A stretch of DNA of 64,000 nucleotides from Tellurirhabdus rosea (GCF_026278345.1 NZ_CP111085.1:2244001-2308000); one strand, 5' to 3'. Positions 45,094 to 52,864 are shown, counted from the stretch's first letter. Program-made: numbers and translations. Notes: generated by a model not told the origin, from the sequence alone.

Positions 45094-45711
45094 TTAGAGC
45101 CGGGCGAGCATCATCCAAAATTCGTCAAAAGCCAGGGCGACCGCCGAGGGAGCTTCTTCCTTTACGACTCCTTTGATGCGCTCGCTGATTTCCAGGCTGC
45201 ACATGCCGTGTACGGCGCTCCAGATCAGGAACGTGAGCGGCTCAAGCTGGTGTCCGGCGAAGTGACCGGCCCCGATACAGTCCCGGACGGTCATCCGTAG
45301 CGCGTTAAAAGCGGTTGTCCCTTCCGTCCATTCCTCCTCTTCTACCGAGTGGAGGTAGTTCATCGGGGCTTTCGTAACAAACATCAACTCGTACATATCC
45401 CGGTTTTCGAGCGCAAAACGGATATAAATGCGCCCCATCGCCCGTAATCGTTCCATTGGGTCGGCCACGCTCGTAAGCACCGCAAACTGCTGCCCCAGTT
45501 CCTGGAATCCCTGCGAATGCAGCGCGTGCAGAATGGCGTTTTTGTCCTTGAAATAGACGTAAACCGTTCCAACGCTGTAGTCAATGGCATCGGCGATGTT
45601 GCGAATAGTGGTCTGTTCAATGCCTTTCTGCACAAAGAGCTTTCTGGCTCCTTCCAGAATCAGACTTCGTAACTCTTCCTTTTCCTTTGCTTTTCGTTCG
45701 GCCGTACCCAT
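45094..45711 (-). CDS. TetR/AcrR family transcriptional repressor
   Basis: 205 residues from the ATG at 45711 (a GTG three codons upstream is the alternative). The N-terminal helix-turn-helix is typical: LILEGARKLFVQKGIEQTTIRNIADAIDYSVGTVYVYFKDKNAILHAL (about 17-64). The C-terminal ligand and dimer domain resembles the WHG/TetR_C group (RFALENRDMYELMFVTKAP). It is the first gene of a two-gene unit with a seven-helix membrane protein. Its own promoter contains a 15-bp palindrome, so autorepression is likely. Confidence 0.9.
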   Translation of the reverse strand: MGTAERKAKEKEELRSLILEGARKLFVQKGIEQTTIRNIADAIDYSVGTVYVYFKDKNAILHALHSQGFQELGQQFAVLTSVADPMERLRAMGRIYIRFALENRDMYELMFVTKAPMNYLHSVEEEEWTEGTTAFNALRMTVRDCIGAGHFAGHQLEPLTFLIWSAVHGMCSLEISERIKGVVKEEAPSAVALAFDEFWMMLARL

Positions 45712-45729
45712 GTAGTCCACTTATCGACA

Positions 45730-45760
45730 CAATAGTAATTGAACAATGTTCAAAAGTCAA
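45730..45760 (-). promoter_or_regulatory. TetR promoter with operator inside the spacer
   Basis: On the minus strand: -33 TTG (45758-45760), 20 nt, then -7 TACTATTG (45737-45730). The palindrome TTGAACAATGTTCAA (45739-45753) fills the spacer, so bound repressor would block RNA polymerase. Confidence 0.65.
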
Positions 45761-45771
45761 GAAGAGGGCAT

Positions 45772-45794
45772 AAAAAAACCCGGCGAACCGGGTT
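45772..45794 (-). terminator. Rho-independent terminator after the serine hydrolase
   Basis: AACCCGG-CG-AACCGGGTT-type hairpin at 45778-45794. On the minus strand it is followed by TTTTTTTA. It lies 7 bp beyond the stop at 45802. Confidence 0.75.
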
Positions 45795-45801
45795 CTGATG
45801 C

Positions 45802-47040
45802 TTAAATCTCCACTTCCCCGTTCTCGGCATCGGGCGACGCCTGCGTTGGGTGGCCGTGCAGCACTTCCAGCAGTTCCTTGATGTTGTAAACCGATTTGTT
45901 GTAGCGGTTGCTGAGCAGGATAATGACAAAATCGTCTTTGGGACTGAACCAGAACATCGAGTTGTAGCCCTTCCACCAGCCCGTGTGGTAGATGTACTCC
46001 GGTTTGTTCTGGTCGTTGACGTGCATTCGGAAGCCGTAGCCGTAGTTGCGGGTTCCCTTGCGCTCGAAACTACGGGGCAGAAACGCCTCGGCCAGCACGT
46101 TCTTCCGCATCAGACAGTCGCCATTGAGCGCCAGGTACCATTTGAAGAGGTCGCCCACGGTCGAGTAGATGCCTTTGTCACCCACCACGTCGTCGTAGTA
46201 ATCCTTCGGAATGCGGCGGTTCCACTGATAACCGGCCGTTTTGTGAATGTTGATAGAATCGTTCCGGGTGGTGGCCACAAACGTGTTGTTCATTCCCAGC
46301 GGATCGAAGATGTTTTTCTTCAGAAACTGCTCAAACGGCTCGCCGCTGGCCCGTTCGATGATGGACGCCAGCACCATGTAATTGGTATTGCTGTAGCTGA
46401 AGCCCCGGCCCGGCACGTTGTAGCGCGGCACTTTAGGGCTGACCGTGGCCAGCCAGCGCAGAATGGTTTCGTTGTTGGGATACGGCTTCTGACGGTTGTA
46501 GAAGTTCCGCTTCATGCTGTCGTCAAAGGCGTAGGCGTAGTTCGGCAGGCCGCTGCGGTGAGACAGCAGGTCGCTGACCTGAATGCCGTGGTAGGGGAAG
46601 TCCGGGATAAACCGCTGCACCGAGTCGGTTAGCTTCACCTTACCGGCATCCACCAGCTTCAGCGTGGCAACCGCCGTGAAGGTTTTGGAAAGGGAGGCGA
46701 GCTGAAACTTGGAATCCAGCAGAAGCGAATCCCGTTCGGACCGTTCAAAGTGAGCCAGGCCAAACGCGCTCTGGTAAAGCACGACGCCCCGTTGGGCAAT
46801 CAGCACCGACCCGTTAAAACCGGCCCGCACCTTGCCACGGATGATGGACTCAATCCTACTTATTTTCTCGTCAGCTCCGATTTCCTGACGTATCTTCTGT
46901 TCTTCCTGCGGGCTCAGCGACTGCCTTTCCGCGCAGTTTTGCATGGCTGAAGCTGAGCGGTCTAACTTTTTCTGAGCATTCGACTGGCAACCCAGCGTAA
47001 TCACAACGGCACACAATGCCCCTAAAACCAAACTCCTCAT
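45802..47040 (-). CDS. serine hydrolase, beta-lactamase/D-Ala-D-Ala carboxypeptidase-like lipoprotein
   Basis: 412 residues. Lipobox LGC in VVITLGCQS (about 16-18). Class C beta-lactamase-like fold with the active-site SxxK as FQLASLSKTFTAVATL (about 116-119), YxN as FSYSNTNYMVLASI (about 216-218) and the third motif HTG in YIYHTGWWKGYNS (about 352-354). Such proteins act as DD-peptidases, esterases or peptidases rather than resistance enzymes, and the substrate cannot be read. A -7 element TATTTTTG lies at 47101-47094. Confidence 0.88.
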   Translation of the reverse strand: MRSLVLGALCAVVITLGCQSNAQKKLDRSASAMQNCAERQSLSPQEEQKIRQEIGADEKISRIESIIRGKVRAGFNGSVLIAQRGVVLYQSAFGLAHFERSERDSLLLDSKFQLASLSKTFTAVATLKLVDAGKVKLTDSVQRFIPDFPYHGIQVSDLLSHRSGLPNYAYAFDDSMKRNFYNRQKPYPNNETILRWLATVSPKVPRYNVPGRGFSYSNTNYMVLASIIERASGEPFEQFLKKNIFDPLGMNNTFVATTRNDSINIHKTAGYQWNRRIPKDYYDDVVGDKGIYSTVGDLFKWYLALNGDCLMRKNVLAEAFLPRSFERKGTRNYGYGFRMHVNDQNKPEYIYHTGWWKGYNSMFWFSPKDDFVIILLSNRYNKSVYNIKELLEVLHGHPTQASPDAENGEVEI

Positions 47041-47093
47041 TGGTTATACAGCTTACTCTTCGTTCCTGACTCCTCGTTACGGTTACTCTTGAA

Positions 47094-47101
47094 CAAAAAT
47101 A
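47094..47101 (-). promoter_or_regulatory. Bacteroidota -7 element for the serine hydrolase gene
   Basis: TATTTTTG on the minus strand fits TAnnTTTG, 54 bp upstream of the ATG at 47040. No clear -33 element is seen. Confidence 0.5.
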
Positions 47102-47269
47102 GAGTAATTAGGAAGATTTGGAGTACCACATGCTCGATTAAAATACCATTTAAAACATTCAGGCCCCTGCCGAACGGTCTTGCAAGCGGTCAAAATTGGG
47201 ATTATCGCAGTGATTGGTAGCACATTATTAGGAAACAATGCTTTAAGGATTAAAAGTTTTACTACCGTA

Positions 47270-47300
47270 TTGAATAGTATAAATACTAAGCCTACTTTTG
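47270..47300 (+). promoter_or_regulatory. promoter of sbtA with a palindrome in the spacer
   Basis: TTG (47270-47272), 20 nt, TACTTTTG (47293-47300) fits the Bacteroidota -33/-7 consensus. The palindrome TAGTATAAATACTA (47275-47288) lies between the two elements and is a candidate operator. Confidence 0.6.
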
Positions 47301-47335
47301 TCCGCTCTTGTACTTAACCAACTGGCCGAACCGCA

Positions 47336-48316
47336 ATGGATGTTAGTCTTATAATCAGCAACTTGACCAACCCCACCCTCCTTTTCTTCATTCTGGGTAT
47401 TGTTGCTGTTTTTATCAAATCCGACCTCGAAATTCCGCCTCAGATCTCAAAATTCGTTTCGCTTTACCTGCTTTTCTCCATCGGATTTAAAGGTGGGATG
47501 GAACTGGCCCATAGCGGCCTGACGGCGGAGGTTTCCACGACGCTCGGCATTGCAGTGGCCCTGGCGATTGCCGTTCCGCTCTACAGTTTCTTTATTCTGC
47601 GGAGCCGTCTGGATACGGCCAATGCCGGAGCGCTCGCGGCTACGTACGGCTCCGTCAGTGCCGTTACGTTTATCACGGCCAGTAGCTTTCTGGCCGACAA
47701 GGGCATTCCGTTTGGGGGGCATATGGTGGCCGCCATGGCGCTGATGGAATCGCCGGCCATCATCATCGGGGTCATCCTGATCCGGATGTTCAGTGAAGAC
47801 AACATTCCCCAGCACCACTCGCTCAAGCATGTCGTCCGCGAGGGCTTCAGCAACGGCTCGGTCCTGATGATTCTGGGAAGTCTGATTATTGGAATTGTGT
47901 CCGACGAAAAGCAGGCGGAGGGAATCAAGCCCTTTACCAGTGATATTTTTAAAGGCTTTCTGGCGCTTTTTCTGCTGGATATGGGAATCGTGGCGGCCCG
48001 GCGCATCAAGGCGTTCGGCAGTACTGGCGGCTTTCTGACCGCCTTCGGGCTACTGATGCCGCCGGTCAACGCTGTGCTGGCCATTCTGGTGGCGCACGCC
48101 CTCGGCGTTTCAAACGGGAATGCCTTTCTTCTCGCTATTCTGGCCTCCAGCGCCTCCTACATTGCGGTACCGGCGGCCCTGCGGCTGGCCGTTCCCCAGG
48201 CCGACCCCGGACTGTATATCCCGATGGCCCTGGCGGTCACCTTCCCCTTCAACATCGTGGTTGGGATTCCGATGTACTATTATCTGGTAGAGCTCCTTTG
48301 CAAAGGGGCCCTGTAA
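47336..48316 (+). CDS. sbtA: SbtA-type sodium-dependent bicarbonate transporter
   Basis: 326 residues, about ten helices in two inverted five-helix halves. Family landmarks are LLFSIGFKGGMELAHSG (about 45-61), ALAATYGSVSAVTFITASSFL (about 98-118), MALMESPAIIIGVIL (about 131-145) and the second-half LASSASYIAVPAALRLAVPQADPGLYIPMALAVTFPFNI (about 267-305). SbtA imports bicarbonate with sodium and in cyanobacteria is controlled by SbtB, which is not visible here. In a heterotroph it may feed biotin-dependent carboxylases. It has its own promoter and terminator. Confidence 0.88.
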   Translation: MDVSLIISNLTNPTLLFFILGIVAVFIKSDLEIPPQISKFVSLYLLFSIGFKGGMELAHSGLTAEVSTTLGIAVALAIAVPLYSFFILRSRLDTANAGALAATYGSVSAVTFITASSFLADKGIPFGGHMVAAMALMESPAIIIGVILIRMFSEDNIPQHHSLKHVVREGFSNGSVLMILGSLIIGIVSDEKQAEGIKPFTSDIFKGFLALFLLDMGIVAARRIKAFGSTGGFLTAFGLLMPPVNAVLAILVAHALGVSNGNAFLLAILASSASYIAVPAALRLAVPQADPGLYIPMALAVTFPFNIVVGIPMYYYLVELLCKGAL

Positions 48317-48324
48317 AAGCGTAT

Positions 48325-48378
48325 CGGCAGCGCATAGCCGGAAATGTCGCCTGAACACTTCCCCGCTATACGCTGCCG
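48325..48378. terminator. hairpin between convergent sbtA and T9SS cargo gene
   Basis: CGGCAGCGCATAG (48325-48337) pairs with CTATACGCTGCCG (48366-48378), one mismatch. The T run (CGTTTTA) on the plus side is short, so termination strength is uncertain. Confidence 0.55.
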
Positions 48379-48384
48379 ACCGTT

Positions 48385-49284
48385 TTACCGCACGATGGTG
48401 ATTGACCGGGAAAACTTCCGGCCGTCGCTGAGTTTGAGGGTATAAAAATAGGTTCCGGGCGAGATCAGTCCCCGGGCGGTCTGCCCGCTCCAGTCATTCT
48501 GGTAATCGCGGCTGTCGTACAGAACGGTACCGGCCCGGTCAAAAATCTGCAGTTCTGCTTTGAGCATTCCCAGATTTTTGATCACAAACAAATCGTTGCT
48601 GCCGTCACCATTGGGTGAAAAGCCGTCGGGAATCTGCACTTCTCCGCTGGTCTCCATTCCGATACCCGCGCAAATCCGGGCAAATGGCTGCAGCGTCAGG
48701 CTTTCGAAGACGCCGGCCGAAGCAACCTCTTTCGACGTGTAATCAAACGACCCGTTTTCATTTTTGAGGACCACCTCATCAAGGCCGGACACCGGAAAAT
48801 CGACATCCGTATTCCAGGTCAGCCCGAAGCAGTTGCTGGTCACGGCCTGCGCGTTCACGATGTCGAATCCGATGCAGGCGACGTTCATCCACTCCGTCCC
48901 GACGCGCCGGGCGCCGGTGCCGGTGCCGGCATACACGGAGTTGAGCGAGACCTGTCCCCGGGTGGGTCCGGCGGTACTGCCCATCAGGTTCTGCGCCAGA
49001 TAATAGCTGTCGGAAGCCGGGGCAACGTTCGAAAAGTTTTCCTGGCTGACAATCTGCGGGTTACGAATCAGAAGGGGGTTGTACGTAAAGCGATAGTTCG
49101 CGTCGCCGAGCAGAAAGGTGCTGTCGGGGTGGCTGCTCCGCACCTGAACCACGATGACGGTTTTGGCGCTGGCGCAATCGACCGATTTGACGGTGAAGCG
49201 AACCTGAAAACGGCCCTTTTGTGCAAAGGATGCCGTTGTCAGCGTCAATAATACGCCAAGCAGAAAGTAAACTTTCTCTTTCAT
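48385..49284 (-). CDS. T9SS type B sorting-domain secreted protein
   Basis: 299 residues; signal peptide [22 protein letters not shown]. The N-terminal 200 residues are a cohesin-like/Ig-like beta domain without clear assignment. The last 85 residues are the gliding-motility-associated type B C-terminal sorting domain: [20 protein letters not shown] (about 218-237), [47 protein letters not shown]. This tells the type IX system to carry it across the outer membrane. It shows that the organism has T9SS, though no T9SS machinery gene is in the window. Confidence 0.88.
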   Translation of the reverse strand: MKEKVYFLLGVLLTLTTASFAQKGRFQVRFTVKSVDCASAKTVIVVQVRSSHPDSTFLLGDANYRFTYNPLLIRNPQIVSQENFSNVAPASDSYYLAQNLMGSTAGPTRGQVSLNSVYAGTGTGARRVGTEWMNVACIGFDIVNAQAVTSNCFGLTWNTDVDFPVSGLDEVVLKNENGSFDYTSKEVASAGVFESLTLQPFARICAGIGMETSGEVQIPDGFSPNGDGSNDLFVIKNLGMLKAELQIFDRAGTVLYDSRDYQNDWSGQTARGLISPGTYFYTLKLSDGRKFSRSITIVR

Positions 49285-49862
49285 AGAAGTGTGTCTTAAG
49301 CTTATCCGCTATAGATACTTTTACCCCCGGTTGCTTTTTCGGCAGGTCGGCCAAAACCTGCAGACAATCCTGGGATAGTACTCGTTACTTTCTGATCAGG
49401 ATGAAAGGGCCTCCCTTGACCCGTTTCTTCTGTCCCTTCAATCAGGGTTACTTTCTTTCAGGTGCCCGGCGGGAGCAGGCTGCTCCATGCAGCGGCTGTC
49501 CTTTTGGGGCCTGTTTACTTCTTGTTATCGGTCCAATCTACTTGTTATAAGAGGCAGATCAGGCAAAGCTACTTATAGTAAGAGTTAGTAAGAGCCGCTA
49601 CCGTTCAATCTACCCGCTCATTTAATTGACATATGCGACTATTTTTACTTATGTGTGGTCAAATATGATTTGTTGTACAATAAAAAACAAGGGAAATTTA
49701 TTTTTCATGAAAACTTTTTTTTTGCGCCCCTCAGCGCAGTCAAAGCCCATGTTCAGACAAGAGAGAAAAGACAAGAGACAGGAGACAGGATTAGGTTTCC
49801 GGTTTACAGCCGTTGAGTCTCTTGTCTTTTCTCTCTTGTCTTGTGTCTCTTGTCTTCCTGAC
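49285..49862. other. 578-bp intergenic region
   Basis: No gene is visible. The left part repeats GTTACTTTCT (near 49385 and 49447). The middle has CTTATAGTAAG-like sequence near 49572. The stretch 49626-49730 is AT-rich, and the right end carries inverted repeat D (49755-49841). No promoter for the minus-strand T9SS cargo gene could be fixed. Confidence 0.6.
49755..49841. repeat. perfect 25-bp inverted repeat built from AGACAAGAGA words (element D)
   Basis: 49755-49779 is the exact reverse complement of 49817-49841. Each arm repeats GACAAGAGA, and further copies of the word lie outside the arms on both sides (GACAGGAGACAGGA; GTGTCTCTTGTCTTCC). It lies 21 bp beyond the stop of the minus-strand gene ending at 49863. 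Confidence 0.8.
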
Positions 49863-50969
49863 TCAGGGCTCGACCCGGGCAGGCGCGGGCGCAAAGACGT
49901 TGTCGATTGGTGGGCCCACGGGTTTATCGCTATGAAAGTCGTACCCAAGAGCCCGGGCCAGGGTAGCGGCAATCTGGTGCTGGAAGAAGACGGGGCCGCC
50001 CGACTGTTCGCCGGTCGGGGCTACCCCGGCACCCCAGACCGCGAGCCACATCTGGTACGAGCCGCCGGTGCCGGTGCCGTGGCTTTTCCAGCGGGCTTTG
50101 CCCTGTTGGCCGCGGCCGTGGTCGGTGGTCAGAATAAACGTTGTTTTGCCCCTATATTCCGGCATGGCCTGCATCGTCCGCCACAAATCGCCCAGATAGC
50201 GGTCCAGCGATTGCAGCATGGTCAGGTGGTCAAAGTAACGGCCCGCATGCGCGAGTTCATCCGTTTCGTCGAAGGAAAGAAACAGCACCCGGGGTTTGTG
50301 GCGCTGTACATATGCCCGGGCGGTGAAATAGGTCAGAAAGTCGGCCCGCACGCCATCGCACCATTCCCGGGGCAGCAGCGCCGTCATATCGTTGAGGAGC
50401 GAGTCCACGGCATTGTCGGCTTTTCGGGCCTCGTTGGCCGAGTTGGCCGGGATGCCGCTGCGCGACTCGTTGACGGCGGCCTCGATCACTTCCCAGGACG
50501 AGAAAACGGCCACTTTTCCGCGCAGGTCCGGCTTTTTGTTCAGAAATTCGAGGACGGTCGGGTTCGGATTGGGAATCTTTTTGTTGGACTTCACCCGGTC
50601 GTCGACATAGCCCGCCAGCAGTTCGCTGTAGCCGGGGTAGCTGAACCAGTACGGATTGGCGACGTTGACGCGGCTCTGGAGTTGCCGGTTGCCGTAGAGT
50701 TGCCCCTGCTCGGCGACGGTTTTCCAGACGAAAGGCATCAGTTTCTGCCGTCTTTCCTGGGGTGTCGCGCCCCAGAAATGCCGCCGGGCTTTGGCCGTGT
50801 CGGGCGAGTAGGCCGGATCAAAAAGCAGGCGCCCGTCGGCTCCGTTGAACACTTCCTGCCAGCGTACACCGTCGAGCGTTACCAGAACGACGTTTTGGGC
50901 GGGTTGCGCCGCTACCCGGATTCCCAGCAGCATCCCGATCCCGAGCCAGGCGAAAATCTTCTTTTTCAT
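49863..50969 (-). CDS. exported alkaline-phosphatase-superfamily protein
   Basis: 368 residues from the ATG at 50969 (MKKKIFAWLGIGMLLGIRVAAQ, a signal peptide); the open frame runs on upstream but without coding character. Metal-dependent phosphatase/phosphodiesterase fold: NVVLVTLDGVRWQEVF (about 25-40, first Asp ligand), PYWFSYPGYSELLAGY (about 106-121; nucleophile Ser/Thr region), VLFLSFDETDELAHAGRYFDHL (about 227-248, Asp and His ligands), FILTTDHGRG and SHGTGTGG. The substrate is unknown. No operon partner. Confidence 0.78.
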   Translation of the reverse strand: MKKKIFAWLGIGMLLGIRVAAQPAQNVVLVTLDGVRWQEVFNGADGRLLFDPAYSPDTAKARRHFWGATPQERRQKLMPFVWKTVAEQGQLYGNRQLQSRVNVANPYWFSYPGYSELLAGYVDDRVKSNKKIPNPNPTVLEFLNKKPDLRGKVAVFSSWEVIEAAVNESRSGIPANSANEARKADNAVDSLLNDMTALLPREWCDGVRADFLTYFTARAYVQRHKPRVLFLSFDETDELAHAGRYFDHLTMLQSLDRYLGDLWRTMQAMPEYRGKTTFILTTDHGRGQQGKARWKSHGTGTGGSYQMWLAVWGAGVAPTGEQSGGPVFFQHQIAATLARALGYDFHSDKPVGPPIDNVFAPAPARVEP

Positions 50970-51431
50970 ACGGTTTCCGTAGCCCCCCTTCCATCGGCGC
51001 GGGTCGGCGCACGCGTCAGCAAACGGGTTACCGGTAGATGACAAACCCCTCGAAAGCACGACCTTTCTCCTGGCGTCTACCTTTTGTTGGGCCAAAAAGT
51101 TTTACTTTCCGATTGTTCGCGCCGGGCCTTTATCCTGTGCTTCGGTGAGTCGGAAACGGGGCGGTCGGTTGAGCGGTCGGGGCGGTCCATACCGGAAACA
51201 AGAGCCTGGTCAACCGGGCGGTCGGACGGCGTTTTGCGGGCCTGGAACCCGGCCAGTTAACATTTGGATAATACAAGTTTACCGCTTAATAATTACAAAA
51301 AATTATTCTTCTTTTTCCCTAGCGAATAACTATATCTTTGCTCCCACCGAAGCGCACTGAGCGCCTCTTCATTTGCTCGAATGCTCTGCGAAGAGCAGAT
51401 TTTCTCTGTTCACCTATTTATAACCACACGC
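50970..51431. other. 462-bp divergent intergenic region upstream of the curlin gene
   Basis: No gene is seen. It holds three exact GCGGTCGG octamers (51161, 51173, 51218) plus a GGCGGTCC variant (51181) in a GC-rich stretch. An AT-rich promoter zone follows, then a 5' leader of about 85 nt with a GNRA-capped hairpin TGCTCT-GCGA-AGAGCA (51382-51397). Confidence 0.6.
51333..51340 (+). promoter_or_regulatory. Bacteroidota -7 element for the curlin-repeat gene
   Basis: TATCTTTG fits TAnnTTTG exactly. Transcription would start near 51346, leaving an 85-nt leader. No TTG is seen at -33, so an activator may be needed. Confidence 0.6.
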
Positions 51432-52601
51432 ATGAAAAAAGTGCTTCTGACAGGCGCCGCCTTGCTGATGATGGCCGCTGCCTATGCCCAGACCAACACC
51501 GCCACGCTCAGCCAGAGCGGAACAGGCAACGGAGCCACGCTCGACCAGACCGGCGCAGACCAGACCGTGACGGTCAGCCAGACCGGTACCGGCAACACCG
51601 CCACCACCGAGCAGACCAGTGATTACCAGCAGGAGATCGTCATCACACAGACCGGCGATGACAACACCGCCTCGGCGTACCAGAACCTTCAGGCCGGTCC
51701 CGGCAATCTGATCACCATCAGCCAGAGCGGCTCGGGCCAGACCGCCACCGCCGACCAGTCGGACTTCTTCACCATTGACGCCACGACCACCATCACGCAG
51801 ACGGGTGAAAACAACACGGCGACGGTAAATCAGGCTGGTACCGGCGCCGACCTGGACGGGGCCATTGGAAGCATCGCGACCATCACGCAGAACGGGGTTG
51901 GGCCGGGCAACACGGCCTCGATCACGCAGACCAACAGCACGGACGACGAAGCGGTCATCAACCAGGATGGACAGCTCAACGACGCGACCGTTACCCAGAC
52001 CGGCGACAACAACTACGCGTTCATTTCCCAGGTCAGCGTTTTTGGTCCGCAAACGGCGACCATCAACCAGGACGGCAGCGACAACGAGGCTTTCATTTAT
52101 CAGGAAGCCCAGGCCGGTCCGAACAACGTGGCGACCGTCGATCAGGTTGGCGACGGTAACTATGCCTACATCAACCAGTCGGACCTGTTCACCATTGGGG
52201 CCACCGCCACCATCACGCAGACCGGCAATGACAACGACGCCCTCATCGATCAGCTGGACGCCATCGGCAGCGAAGCGACCATCACCCAGACCGGCGACGG
52301 CAACTACGCCTACGTGCAGCAGAACGTACTGTCTGACAACAACACGGCCACCGTCACCCAGACCGGCAACGATAACGAAGCCCGTCTGCTGCAAACGCTG
52401 GGTAACGATAACGTAGCCACCATTAGCCAGGACGGCGACGCCAATATCGTGGAGGGCCTCGGCGGAGCCGGTTCCTTTGCACTCCAGAGCGGCGACCTGA
52501 ATACCATGACCATTACGCAAACCGGCGTCGGCGGCCTGGTCCAGATCGAGCAGGTCGGTACGGCCAACACGGCCACCATCGTTCAGAGTAACAATCCCTG
52601 A
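51432..52601 (+). CDS. curlin-repeat amyloid-like secreted protein
   Basis: 389 residues from the ATG at 51432 (MKKVLLTGAALLMMAAAYAQ signal peptide); an upstream in-frame ATG would spoil the signal. The rest is a run of repeats of about 22 residues following the curlin rule Q-x4-N-x5-Q, for example ATITQTGDGNYAYVQQ and ATVTQTGDNNYAFISQ. There is no Cys, almost no Lys or Arg, and it is rich in Gln, Asn, Thr, Gly and Asp. CsgA-type proteins form extracellular amyloid fibres. This one is over twice the length of E. coli CsgA. No csgB, csgE, csgF or csgG is in the window, so export and nucleation partners must be elsewhere. Confidence 0.88.
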   Translation: MKKVLLTGAALLMMAAAYAQTNTATLSQSGTGNGATLDQTGADQTVTVSQTGTGNTATTEQTSDYQQEIVITQTGDDNTASAYQNLQAGPGNLITISQSGSGQTATADQSDFFTIDATTTITQTGENNTATVNQAGTGADLDGAIGSIATITQNGVGPGNTASITQTNSTDDEAVINQDGQLNDATVTQTGDNNYAFISQVSVFGPQTATINQDGSDNEAFIYQEAQAGPNNVATVDQVGDGNYAYINQSDLFTIGATATITQTGNDNDALIDQLDAIGSEATITQTGDGNYAYVQQNVLSDNNTATVTQTGNDNEARLLQTLGNDNVATISQDGDANIVEGLGGAGSFALQSGDLNTMTITQTGVGGLVQIEQVGTANTATIVQSNNP

Positions 52602-52636
52602 TAATAGAGTAGAAGTCTGATAATACAGTAGAAGTA
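52599..52636 (+). repeat. 19-bp tandem duplication starting at the curlin stop codon
   Basis: TGATAATAGAGTAGAAGTC (52599-52617) is followed directly by a copy with two changes (52618-52636). The first nine bases are three consecutive in-frame stop codons, TGA TAA TAG. Confidence 0.8.
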
Positions 52637-52649
52637 TAGTTAATCCGTG

Positions 52650-52687
52650 AAAAGCGGCTGTCCCTTGGGCGGCCGCTTTTTATTTTT
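52650..52687 (+). terminator. Rho-independent terminator after the curlin gene
   Basis: AAAAGCGGC...GCCGCTTTT hairpin (52650-52680) followed by TATTTTT. Confidence 0.8.
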
Positions 52688-52739
52688 CCATCCGGACCGG
52701 TTGTCGCCGGACCGTTAGAGACATATGAAAAAATATTTT

Positions 52740-52811
52740 TTAACATTCGCTTAATATTGAATTCACAATTTGTTAACATTGTCTTAACATTGAGGTAACA
52801 GCCCGGTAACA
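52740..52811 (+). promoter_or_regulatory. array of seven TTAACA-like hexamers at exact 11-bp spacing
   Basis: Hexamers at 52740 TTAACA, 52751 TTAATA, 52762 TTCACA, 52773 TTAACA, 52784 TTAACA, 52795 GTAACA and 52806 GTAACA, each separated by 5 nt. Direct repeats of TTAACA with one helical turn spacing are the known Pho-box format of PhoP/PhoB-type response regulators. The array ends 53 bp before the ATG of the small exported protein at 52865. Confidence 0.75.
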
Positions 52812-52864
52812 TTGGCTGGCTTCTGCATGAGAGCAAAGTTTTACTGTTAAACGTCCGTCAAAAC

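Noticed and set aside
49626-51041. 471-residue plus-strand open frame
   Set aside because: It begins in AT-rich intergenic DNA, crosses element D and then runs antisense to the phosphatase-like gene.
50970-51095. 42-residue N-terminal extension of the phosphatase-like gene
   Set aside because: The signal peptide starts at MKKKIFAWL (50969); the upstream frame is incidental.
51432-52601. CRISPR or simple DNA tandem repeat
   Set aside because: The repeats are degenerate at DNA level and conserved at protein level (Q-x4-N-x5-Q), as expected for curlin units.
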